Both the position numbers and the translations under genes were made by a program. DNA of 31,535 nt from Hypsibius dujardini (Eukaryota; Tardigrada; Eutardigrada; Parachela; Hypsibiidae). How positions within the stretch are numbered: position 1 is the stretch's first letter; each line of letters opens with the position of its first letter. Below, in pieces: positions 9,214 to 17,550 of the stretch. Location of the stretch: assembly GCA_001579985.1 (NCBI GenBank), contig LRSR01009947.1, forward strand, positions 1 through 31,535. Direction: 5' to 3'. The notes beneath the pieces were generated by a model. That model searched no databases. It saw nothing but the letters and a program-made list of their open reading frames with translations, and was not told the origin of the DNA.

Positions 9214-12048
9214 ATGAAGCGAAGCATTGACGGTCTCACTCAGCAGCGTCTCGATTCAGCTCCGGAACGAGAATCCAGCTCCGGCACCACTGACGTCTCA
9301 GCGGCCTCGTCTACCTCCACCTTCGTCGACTTCAGCATCCAATTCCCAAGCAAAAGCGCCTCTCTGCCGGTGCAGATCGCCTTTTTTCCATTGAACCTTT
9401 CAATCGCCACCGCACTCTGGATCGTGCAGTTGAACTTATTCCTCGTCAACCGAGCTTGGCATACGGCCCGAATTCGCCTGGGATTGGAGCGTCACTTGAA
9501 TCGTAATTTTCCACTCACTTAGGACTATTTTCAGAGGTGGAACTTGAAATTACTTTGCCTTATACTTTTCTAATAGAGCTATATTAATTATGGTGATTTC
9601 CAAAATGTGTTTCGTAAGTCAGGCACTGACATTTTTGGCAGAATTTGGAAGTTAAGAAACACTTGAAGATTCCATTTTTCCTGATCGTCTCTGTAAAAAC
9701 TTCAGTTGTGGGAAGGGTTAATTTTAGAAAATTTTGGGTGCCGTCTTTCAAAATTCAATTTTACATCGATTGGCATTATCAAAACCTTTTTGGGGATCAG
9801 AAGACGGATCTATGGGCCATTCTCAAGCCTGACTGGAAACTTCAGAGCGATATTCTAGAAATGACACATAGCTCGTCCCCTGCCTTTTAATAAATATTCT
9901 GCTAATGCCAATCGATTTCAAAGTGTATTCTGAGAGGGACAGTGCTAAAATCCTATAAATTGAATGTTTTCCCGAAATTAAGTTTTTACAGTTACGATCA
10001 GGAAACATGGAACCTTCAGCTAGTGTTCTCTCAACTTTGAAATTCTGCAAAAAAGGTTTTCAGAACCTGACTCAAGAAATAAATTCTGAAAATCATCGTA
10101 ATTGTGGCTCTATTGGCAGAACATAAAGAGGAATAACTTTGCCTTCCACATCAGAAAATCGTCCCAAGTCAGTCGATCGGCTATTAAATAGTTATGGGGG
10201 ATCGCGGTTGCAACTCTGGCTTGAAATTTGGTCTGGATTATTGACATTCTCATAGACAGACTTACAAAAATAACGTTTGCCACGCTTTGTCAACTAACCA
10301 ATCAACCCAAGGGTTTCCGTGTTTCTTATCAACACTTTTCCAATTGCAGCTCCCTTCATCACCTCGTCACGTCGGCCTGGTTTTCTCGACTCAGAGTCTT
10401 CGCTCGGCAAGCTGAATGCCTACATCCAACGTTTCCTTTCGCTGCAGATCGAACGTCGGCTATTGCCGCTCCTCTCTCACTTGATCACCTTCGTCCACTC
10501 TGTGGTGCCGGCAATTTTGGACATCAAAGTGTTGCAATTCTGTATTCCGTTTGCCATCTGGCGGTTCTTGTTGCTCAATTTTGGTTCGGCGGAACAACGC
10601 ATCTCGATTGGTGCTCTGCAGGACGGAGATGATGCGCAGAAAGTGTCCGCTCAAACGGATTCGCTACGTGCTCAGTAAGAAAAGTCTGTCTGTCTGTATA
10701 TCTGTCTGTATGTATGTCTGTCTCTGTGTCTTCTCTTCTGTCTGGCAGTCTGCCCCTTGTTTGTCTTGACTTCTCTTTGCATGACTGCGTTGCTGTGTAT
10801 GGATTACGGATTTGTACGGCGTACCTAACCTTGCTCTTTCTTTTTCCTCCCAGGAAAGTGCAACTGGAAAAAGAAAATGGCATCCTGAAGTTGAAGGTGA
10901 AGGACTTTGAAGCAGGCTTACACAAGATGAATGCCGATCTGGCACGCAGCGCCGAGGAGCTGAAAAAGTGAGTGTCGGTCTCGAACGGGCAAAACTTTTT
11001 GTCTGATTATTTACTGTCGTATTATTGTTACTATTGTATTTGCGTTTTGATTTGATTTTTTAATTCTTGCCTTTGCAGTAATCGAGCTGCCGTGAAGGAG
11101 AACGAAAATCTGCATCTCAAGATGAAGGACCTGGAGGAGGGATGGCGCAAGGCGTCGTCTGAATTGAAGACTACTAAAGAGTCTGTCGTTCAGGTTAGTG
11201 TATACTCAAGCCGACTCGCACATACGAGTAATACCTTCCAGACCGAGGACATTTTTTGGCCTTGTAGATGATTTGCAAGATATCCTCTCAAGTTTACTTA
11301 GTCGATGGTCTTCTATTGCATGTACGGTCTCAGACACGATTTACTGTATCTTGCCTCGCTGCATGTCTGTTTCTCTGATGCTCTACATGTCAGCGCTCCC
11401 TTCAAGTATATGTCTGATTCCAGATCTGTCGGCCTGCTTACATACATACGTGCTTGTCAGTTTTTCTGTCACAAGGATGGCCTTTCCATTTTCTCGATCT
11501 GCGTGTCTTGTCTATCTGTCGAACTGTCTATGTATCCGTCTATATATCTATCTGTAGGTCCGCCTGCTCGTGTGCCTATCCTTTTATTGCCATGTCGGGG
11601 TGCCTGTCTGTCGACCAGACAGTTTCTTTATGCCCGATATCAAATCCTTAAAGCCCATGCTGTTGTTCTGCTGTTGTAGGAGTTGGATCGACTTCACGCC
11701 GAGCATGCCCAACAGCTTGCCCAGTTGGAGACTAGTATGCGAGAAGAGTACTCTGTCCCGGCTGCCGCCGCCACAGAACTGCGTGATGAGGTGATCCGTT
11801 TGCAGACGGAGAAGACGATGCTGGAAAGGGAATCGGGCATTCTCCGGCAGCAGCTGAACGAGGCGCTGCAGAGAGAGTCGCAGCTGTCGGATGTGGAGAG
11901 TGCCGACGCGGGACGCGAAGAGGTAGTGCGGAGCGACGGCGGTGGCCAACAGCAGGCCGGTGATGGTGTGAACAAGAAGAAAAAGAAACGCGGCGGGAGA
12001 AAAGGGGACGCCACGGTCCACCCGGAAGACATTGAGAAGATCCAGTGA
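9214..12048 (+). CDS. Predicted membrane-associated coiled-coil protein, unknown function
   Basis: Five exons: 9214-9502, 10350-10674, 10854-10967, 11079-11193 and 11680-12048. They total 1212 nt (403 aa plus TGA), in frame at all junctions. Residues 1-50 are Ser/Thr-rich. Residues about 52-78 form a hydrophobic segment (LPVQIAFFPLNLSIATALWI). Exon 2 has a second hydrophobic region (LLPLLSHLITFVHSVVPAIL and VLQFCIPFAIWRFLLLNF). From about residue 203 the protein is a charged Leu/Glu/Lys coiled coil (VQLEKENGILKLKVKDFEAG, ELDRLHAEHAQQLAQLE, LRDEVIRLQTEKTMLERES). It ends with a KKKKKRGGRK basic patch and an acidic EDIEKIQ tail. I do not recognise the family; a membrane-tethering or trafficking role would be a guess. 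Its first intron contains the foldback element 9514-10172. Confidence 0.85.
9514..10172. mobile_element. Foldback (palindromic) MITE, copy A
   Basis: A 659-bp element whose two halves are inverted, diverged copies of each other, so one strand can fold into a hairpin nearly its full length; the arms meet near 9840. The left end reads CTCACTTAGGACTATTTTCA and the right end, inverted, CTGACTTGGGACGATTTTCT. Matching arm blocks include AATAGAGC, TTCCTGATCGT, CTGTAAAAACTT and ATCGATTGGCATTA. It has no coding capacity. A diverged copy of the same element is at 23517-24173. It sits 11 nt downstream of the exon 1 donor of the coiled-coil gene. Confidence 0.85.
10684..10756. repeat. CTGT microsatellite
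   Basis: Short, interrupted CTGT/CTGTATGT tract that begins within 10 nt of the donor at 10675 in the coiled-coil gene's second intron. Confidence 0.85.
11340..11620. repeat. Highly degenerate CTGT-type tract
   Basis: Intron 11194-11679 has many scattered CTGT/CTGTC units (for example around 11361, 11510-11560 and 11605), consistent with an old decayed microsatellite. Nothing else is recognisable in this intron. Confidence 0.5.
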
Positions 12049-12544
12049 CTGCTGCATGGAATTTTGCAGTCGTTGCTTGTCCTGGTTGCTAGTAACAGTG
12101 TTGAGTGAAAATCCTTTCCTGGAATTTATCTGTGACCCTGGAATCTTTTTCAGTTGAGAGTTGATTATTTGGATTGAGTTTTTTATTCACTTCTGTTTAT
12201 GCTTTCCATATGTTACAAGTAACATTCCCAAGTCACCTTTTTTATTTGATTATACCAATATATGCATAATGTCGGGAGTTGGAGAAGCTGTGTCGAAACA
12301 AATATACTCTTTACTTTGCGAGAATAATATTCGAAAATTCTTGGCTCCTGTGTACACAATACTACACGTATTATAGTTGTTTGTGGGTTGGTGCCTTGGT
12401 ATTCGAAAAGACGTCCGTTAGTGTTTGTCAACTGTCAGTTGATCACAAATATTAAACCTTAAATATTGAAAATATTTAAAATATGTTGCTGTTTGTGAAT
12501 CACACTCTATAACGATGATTGCTTCTACTGTAGTTAGTAACTAA
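12049..12544. other. 3' UTR and spacer upstream of the tRNA gene
   Basis: A/T-rich stretch after the coiled-coil stop. An ATTAAA near 12449 could serve as the polyadenylation signal. I see no other feature before the tRNA starts at 12545. Confidence 0.5.
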
Positions 12545-12634
12545 GTTCTTATGGTGTAGTGGCTTGGGAGAGTAAACACATATCACGTCTGCCTAACACG
12601 CAGAAGGTCGCCGGTTCGAAACCGGCTAAGAACA
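12545..12634 (+). tRNA. tRNA-Val(AAC) with 17-nt D-loop insertion
   Basis: A 90-nt gene, 17 nt longer than a standard 73-nt tRNA body. The acceptor stem GTTCTTA/TAAGAAC is perfect (7 bp), the anticodon stem TCTGC/GCAGA is perfect with loop CTAACAC (anticodon AAC, valine), and the T arm GCCGG-TTCGAAA-CCGGC is perfect. The discriminator base is A. The A box TGGTGTAGTGG and B box GGTTCGAAACC match the RNA polymerase III consensus exactly. After G18G19 (12561-12562) an extra 17 nt are inserted within 12563-12580, before the normal TATCACG. A usual eukaryotic tRNA intron would lie one base 3' of the anticodon; none is there. It could be a functional gene with a D-loop intron, a tRNA with an enlarged D-loop, or a recent pseudogene. 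Confidence 0.9.
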
Positions 12635-12636
12635 AC

Positions 12637-12642
12637 TTTTTT
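12637..12642 (+). terminator. RNA polymerase III oligo-T terminator
   Basis: A run of six T starts three bases after the tRNA discriminator base, with a second T5 run just beyond. This is the position and form of a normal Pol III stop signal. Confidence 0.85.
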
Positions 12643-12889
12643 GGTTTTTAGATCCCCCTAGTGCTGCCTTGCGTGACTCTTGAGTCTTATCTGGCCACTT
12701 GTATATTTGCCAATCTATCAGTCCGTTTATACGGCTGCCTGTCGCTCTGAGTCTACCTGTCTGCCCACCAGTCAGTCTGTTTGTTTAATTATATTTCAAG
12801 CGTTTGAAACTAACAGAACGCAAAAGTTCTCAATAATTGGCATCGGTCATTAATTGAACGGATTTGGATGAAAAACATTTTGGTGACAG

Positions 12890-13364
12890 GAATACCATTT
12901 AGTGAAACCGTGGAATTGATTTCGAGATCTGACTATGTCTGGAACGCAGAGTATCCATGTCAGGTCTTCGGCTTCGGGATGTGCGAATGCCGCTACTAAT
13001 TCTTAACTGTCCTTCGGGTGGCGGGTGGCGACGCTGATCAACCATCATCACGACGACTTCCTTCGGGAAGACCTCTGCCTCAGCAATAACAGCCATTTCG
13101 AGAGCACTGCCCACATGGACAGCGGATCGGGGCTGGTTTGCAACAGCAACTTTCGAACAGCAGGCGGATCTCAACTGTTGGGAATTGTGTCTTTGAAGTG
13201 AGACAGTTAATAAGACCATAGTCACATGTAAATTCTAGCGGTAGTTTTTAAGTAATAATTACGATTCTCTGTTTTGCAGTTTATCCTGCATGCATATGGA
13301 AACCAATTCGGTGTCCTGCTTCGCCTCGATGATTTGGAAAGATGTCCGAATGTTTCTTTTCTAG
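12890..13364 (+). pseudogene. Trypsin-like (S1) serine protease fragment, decayed
   Basis: Two exon-like blocks, 12890-13197 and 13280-13364, joined by a GTGAGA donor and TTTTGCAG acceptor in matching phase. The translation follows the second half of an S1 protease: IPFSETVELI, then PCQVFGFG (the C-x-x-x-GWG region), TVLRVATLI, DLCLSNN, DSGSGLVC (active-site serine loop, normally GDSGGP), QLLGIVSL (GIVSW) and a WKDVRMFL C-terminal helix ending at TAG. It is broken by an in-frame TAA at 12997-12999 and by a 7-bp tandem duplication (GGGTGGC twice, 13016-13029) that shifts the frame. No exons with the catalytic His or Asp are visible upstream. I therefore call it a 5'-truncated pseudogene. Confidence 0.65.
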
Positions 13365-13365
13365 A

Positions 13366-13424
13366 GGGGGCTTCATCCGCAGCTCGCCACCGGGACTTCG
13401 CCCCGGGCCCCCACGGTTGGGGCT
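13366..13424 (+). other. GC-rich self-folding element with nested stems
   Basis: This patch stands out from its A/T-rich surroundings. GGGGGC (13366-13371) pairs with GCCCCC (13407-13412), enclosing a CCGGG/CCCGG hairpin (13390-13394 with 13402-13406) with loop ACTTCGC. A third stem can form between AGCTC plus C (13381-13387) and GGGGCT (13419-13424), crossing the first. That order is the nested-pseudoknot layout of HDV-like ribozymes. However, no catalytic C sits just before the last strand, so ribozyme activity is not supported. Confidence 0.4.
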
Positions 13425-13454
13425 TTAGATAACATCTGTGAAAAAAAATTGTCC

Positions 13455-13760
13455 GTTCAGTCGATCCAACATTGAGTTCAGTCCGGTCAGCGGTGTTTTC
13501 AGTCGGTTCATTCGATTTAGTACTGAGTTCACTCTGCTCCGCGGTATGCGCAGTGACGCAGTCGGTTCATTCGGTTGTTCTGCAATGAGTTCACAGGGCT
13601 CAGTTGTTTCAGCTACAAGTTCATTTGGTTCATTCGGCGATCGGTTCAATCGATTCAGTCGATTCAATAATAAGTTCAGTGGGTTCAGTCGTTTAAGCGA
13701 AAGCCGGTTCAGATGTTCAGCTTTGCGTTCAGTTGGTTCATTGGTTTTTTCATTGGACAG
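13455..13760. repeat. Degenerate TTCAGTCG/TTCATTCG tandem repeat
   Basis: About 300 bp of imperfect repeats built on TTCAGT, TTCATT and GAGTTCA units. A longer unit CAGTCGGTTCATTCG plus ATGAGTTCAC/CTGAGTTCAC recurs about 70 bp apart. Open frames on both strands here come from the repeat. Confidence 0.75.
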
Positions 13761-13992
13761 TGGAGAGTTCCTATTCCTAATGATATATGCAGTCTACGTG
13801 AATGGAAAGGTATTTCTTCCCAACGTTTTTTGCCCCGGTTCTGATTGAAAAGTGCAGATGTCAAACATTTTGCGGTGTCTTTTTTGACAAAGTGGATTAG
13901 CTGGCATGGCACGAATAAACTCGGACGATACATTTCACTCTGGGAGGAAAGGATTGATAAAAAGTATAGTGTAGTGTATTTCTCCAGATACA

Positions 13993-14514
13993 ATGATCGA
14001 ATTTATTCATAAATCGGTGTCGACGCTTCGCAAATTAAATAAAACAGCACGGGAACCTCTTCTGAGTTTCTCGCACGGAGGTCACGTGATACGGCACAAG
14101 AATTCACACGAACACTTAGCAAACTTGTCAATCGATCCGGTTATAAGCGACATATATTTTCAATTCATTCGTTTCGGCGTGGAGCCGCTACTTTGGCATC
14201 GTCGGTGGGGATCGCAGACGCGTCAACCAAAGCTCAAGGCATTTGGAAAAGCAATCGCTACGCAAAGCACATCGACCGCGATAAGGCACGCCGTTTCGAA
14301 TTCGCAGAACATATGGGTTCAGCACTCGGATGCTTCAACTCCAACTGACTCCATCTGGGGATTTGGAGGCGTTTTCTGGCCGCTTCGCGACCGTTTACGT
14401 CTGGGTATGTCCGCTGATATACCAAAAGGATTAAAAGCCCTACCCGCAAGAACCCGGATCGTCCTGAACATTTATTCCATAAATACTGTGGTTATCCTTA
14501 AAGCTTTAAATTAA
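13993..14514 (+). CDS. Unrecognised 173-aa open reading frame, possible retroelement RNase H remnant
   Basis: Uninterrupted ATG-to-TAA frame in a gene-poor region. I do not recognise the first 100 residues. Residues about 110-130 read HSDAS...GFGGVFWPL, followed by LGMSADIP and IVLNIYSINTVVIL. This recalls the acidic start, glycine turn and later hydrophobic helix of RNase H domains in tyrosine-recombinase (DIRS-type) retroelements. No reverse transcriptase motif lies next to it. The likeness is weak and it may be a chance open frame. Confidence 0.25.
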   Translation: MIEFIHKSVSTLRKLNKTAREPLLSFSHGGHVIRHKNSHEHLANLSIDPVISDIYFQFIRFGVEPLLWHRRWGSQTRQPKLKAFGKAIATQSTSTAIRHAVSNSQNIWVQHSDASTPTDSIWGFGGVFWPLRDRLRLGMSADIPKGLKALPARTRIVLNIYSINTVVILKALN

Positions 14515-15263
14515 CTAAACGTTGCAAAACTGATACGAAGGCGATGAAAAATAGTCCAAGGCACAACTATGCGTACAGAAATTAAAGCTCCTCATTCGAG
14601 CTCGATGTATCCAAAGTTACTGCCGAAAAAGGCTTTAAAAGTTGCGTCGTATAACATACTCAGGGTGATCAGATGAAATCATGGGCGCCTGGATGTCTGA
14701 GAATGCGGGACGCGGAGTGCCCGGCAGCCGACGAGCTGATGACGGGCTCCCACTCAGCGCATCTGATCCGGTAAATCTATCAAATAACAAACAGGCACGA
14801 GTCTTTTACGCGGAGGATATTGGAAAATAAGATTTCGGGCCAAAACGCTGAAGAACTCGCTTTCCTGAGCAGAGGTCTCCAGAGGAGTATCCGTCAACAA
14901 ACCAGCAACGCTGACCGCAATTCTGTGTGAGCCTTACATGGGTTATTAGACGCCATTCTGCTTCGGGTGATGGTGGTGCCGAAGAATACGGGTGTAAAGA
15001 GGAAGCTCTGAAGTCCTCGACAGACCGACGCAGTCCAGACCTAAGATACTCCGATTTTAGTCTACGAATCGCAGACTTATCATGGCATCTTACTCTGGGA
15101 GGATTTGCGACCGCAAAGAAAGCCGTCAAGAAATAGAAAGGGGGAAAAGCGGTCTCGTTGAACTCAAAGTGGATTGTAGTGCACAACACCCTGCTGAACT
15201 CGAACAGATTGCGAAAAAACATTCTCTCCTGAGAAATGACCGCTTCGATGAATGACCAGGAGC

Positions 15264-15299
15264 ACGACTCGCGGTTGTGCAGTCGCACTCGCGAGTCGT
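15264..15299. repeat. Perfect 10-bp inverted repeat
   Basis: ACGACTCGCG (15264-15273) and CGCGAGTCGT (15290-15299) are perfect inverted copies separated by 16 nt. Role unknown: it could be a cruciform, an RNA hairpin in a 5' UTR, or transposon debris. Confidence 0.7.
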
Positions 15300-15627
15300 C
15301 ACACAAAACCATGCAGACGGAAGAGACCAAGAACGGATGAAGAAATATTCTTTAATGAAGAAACAAATGTCATTATGAAAGCAAAACGAGTGTATTACGT
15401 AGTGAAAAAACGGGAACTAATGAACAAGACTGTTTCGCAATATAAACAAATCCGGTATATAATAGGAAGAAGACGGTTCTGCAAAAGGAGCTGCTTCATG
15501 CTGTTCTTGTTTGGAACGCTCTCTGACTCTGCAGTTTTGCTACGGGCGATCAATTTTCTTTTTTTCATATAGACTGTCGAATTCCGTCTTATTTGTGCAG
15601 ATCGAAGCTCACATTGGGAGTGTCAAA

Positions 15628-17550
15628 ATGAAGAAGTGGACTCGCGTGACACCCATCGGAAGGGCCTCCTCGGCAGCACCGCCCGAAGCCGCCCCCAAAT
15701 CCGCCGCCGCAAACTCGGCCTCGGTCGGGTGTTCCATCCACACCAAACTTGGACGCGGAATGGAGCAGTCGATGTTGTATGGAATGGCTAACCCCGTGGA
15801 GGAGAAAATGCGGGCTATGAAAAGTTTTGAGGGGAAAACGGGGGGGAGTTCAGTGAAGGTGGCGGAAGAAATTGTGTCATCTCCGCGTGACGCGGATTTC
15901 AAGTTCTGGCAGTCCGAGACTTTGGATGCAAAGACTGGACGTACGGGTGATGCCAAGATCCTTTATAACATGGAAGGTAAAGTGGGAGGAAGCAAAAGAA
16001 CGATCCTTCGATGATGAGGTATTCTGCATTGATTGATTAATTTTTGTTTACGGATTTAGTTTGATCATTCTCGATTGATTGATGGATTCATCGGGCGTCC
16101 TATAATTCGGTACTTGCATCAACAGCCAAACCGAAATTATTTTCTTGTACAATGTGTGCATACCTAAACTGATAATTTATATTAAGTACGAACATTAAGT
16201 AATAAGTCCTCCAAATACAAATTGCTTGATTGATTGCTCGTTATATTCGGTGCATTGATTTATTGATTTACGTGGTTAATTCTTTGGCTGTTTTGTGATT
16301 GATTTTGTTCCATAACGTTTGGATTATTCTGAAATTGTTTTGTAGTGCTTGATTGTCTGAATTTTTTTCTTTTTGCGATGAAGGAAATAACCAAACTTTT
16401 TGAAATTCTAACGATTGTTTTGCAGGAGAAGATCGCGGGGTTTGCAAGGAGGCGCTCGTCGGACGGTATTGTCACCGCGGCGCCCAGTGTCCCTTCTCCC
16501 ATCCGGTCAGGCAGCACAACCGCATCGGCAAGGACCTCTACTTCGGCATGGCGACCCTGTCCGCGCGGTATGACCTTGACATCGGTCGAAAGGCTATGGT
16601 TCGTATCCTGCATGTCGTCGCCCCCTTCACCTTTACCATGTCTGTCTTGGCGTACTGCGATCAAATGGAGGAATTGGATTCGGATCTTGCTGGTAAGATT
16701 TCCTGGAAGATGAGAAAACGCATTGAATAGCTCCTTTGAGGAATAGATTATCTGATGCTAGTGTATAACTTGACTGTGTGGTATCTTGTGTTTTCGATCA
16801 GGTGAAAATCCGGCTGATCCTGCGGGATTCGGAGAATTGATGGAGGATATGCGAGCGTACTACGCGAAAGGCGACTCCTCAGCGGGCGGTGCGTTGCCTT
16901 TCCGGACCCTGGAGGACGTGACAGACGCTTTTGTTTCAGTGAATTGGATCTTTCGCGGAGAACTCGATTGGTTCCGAGGCATTGTCATGGAATTGTCAGA
17001 AATGGAGAGCGGCGAAGCATGCCTGAAGGTAGACAGACAGACAGACAGACATGTAGACATAGACTTATAGGCAGATAGACAGATAGACAGACAGACATAA
17101 TTTGCTTCATTTGATCGGATCATCCGTGTTTTTTTGCAGATCAACCTCCCGGACATTGGAGAACACGTCCAGATTCAGAGCCCGAAAGCCATCCGCCGTT
17201 TGGCCAACCGATTTCTGAAGGAACCCTGGTTCGCGACTCGAGCAAGTCTTGCCGACATAACTGCTGCCGGTCCCGTCACTCCACTATCCACCTTGAAGTG
17301 GCTGCGGACCTTATTAACTGGCAAAATTGCGTGGATTTCAGTGGCGGATGAAGAGTTTGATGAACCGTTGGTTGATCTCTACACCCGACTGGACAATGGC
17401 ATGATCGGGTGCGTCAATGACTTTTTGGTGGAAAAGATGGCGGCGGTCTCGATTCCAGCGGTCAAGAAAATGGTGTCGGCTGCTTCGTTGGATGAGACGT
17501 TTGACGGCAGCGACGAGGATGATGACCAGATGAACATCATTCCTGGTTGA
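15628..17550 (+). CDS. Single CCCH zinc-finger protein, unknown family
   Basis: Four exons: 15628-15976, 16426-16692, 16802-17028 and 17140-17550. They sum to 1254 nt, giving 417 aa plus TGA, in frame throughout. Residues 1-40 are Ala/Ser/Pro-rich. The exon 1-2 junction leads into a CCCH finger with spacing C123-x8-C132-x5-C138-x3-H142 (ending CPFSHP), the RNA-binding type. The finger is followed by RIGKDLYFGMATLSARYDLD, then helical stretches (HVVAPFTFTMSVLAYCDQME, AFVSVNWIFRGELDWFRGI, SPKAIRRLANRFL) and an acidic tail with DGSDEDDD. Exon 1 carries KLGRGMEQSMLYGM. The family suggests RNA binding; no target or partner can be read from the sequence. The finger straddles frames in a naive translation and appears only after splicing. 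Confidence 0.82.
17029..17098. repeat. CAGA microsatellite at a splice donor
   Basis: The exon ending at 17028 is followed by GTAGACAGACAG, so the donor itself runs into the (CAGA)n array. The array fills most of the 111-bp intron. Confidence 0.9.

Larger units (their letters stand above)
13761..15627. other. Gene-poor interval upstream of the CCCH gene
   Basis: It contains one 173-codon open frame (13993-14514), weak retroelement-like traces and an inverted repeat at 15264-15299. An acceptor TTATTTGTGCAG ends at 15600, just before the CCCH start, implying a spliced 5' UTR or an unseen upstream exon. The 174-codon minus-strand open frame at 14806-15330 matches nothing I know. Confidence 0.5.

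Noticed and set aside
12899-13225. 108-codon minus-strand open frame
   Set aside because: Antisense to the protease fragment, whose plus-strand motifs (GFG, DSGSGLVC, GIVSL, WKDVR) explain the region better.
13366-13424. Active HDV-like or hammerhead ribozyme
   Set aside because: The HDV layout lacks the catalytic cytosine position. On the reverse strand the closest hammerhead-like core is GCGGATGA, not CTGATGA, and no GAAA follows in place.
14806-15330. 174-codon minus-strand open frame
   Set aside because: No recognisable motif, and it overlaps frames on the other strand that are no better. It remains possible but unsupported.
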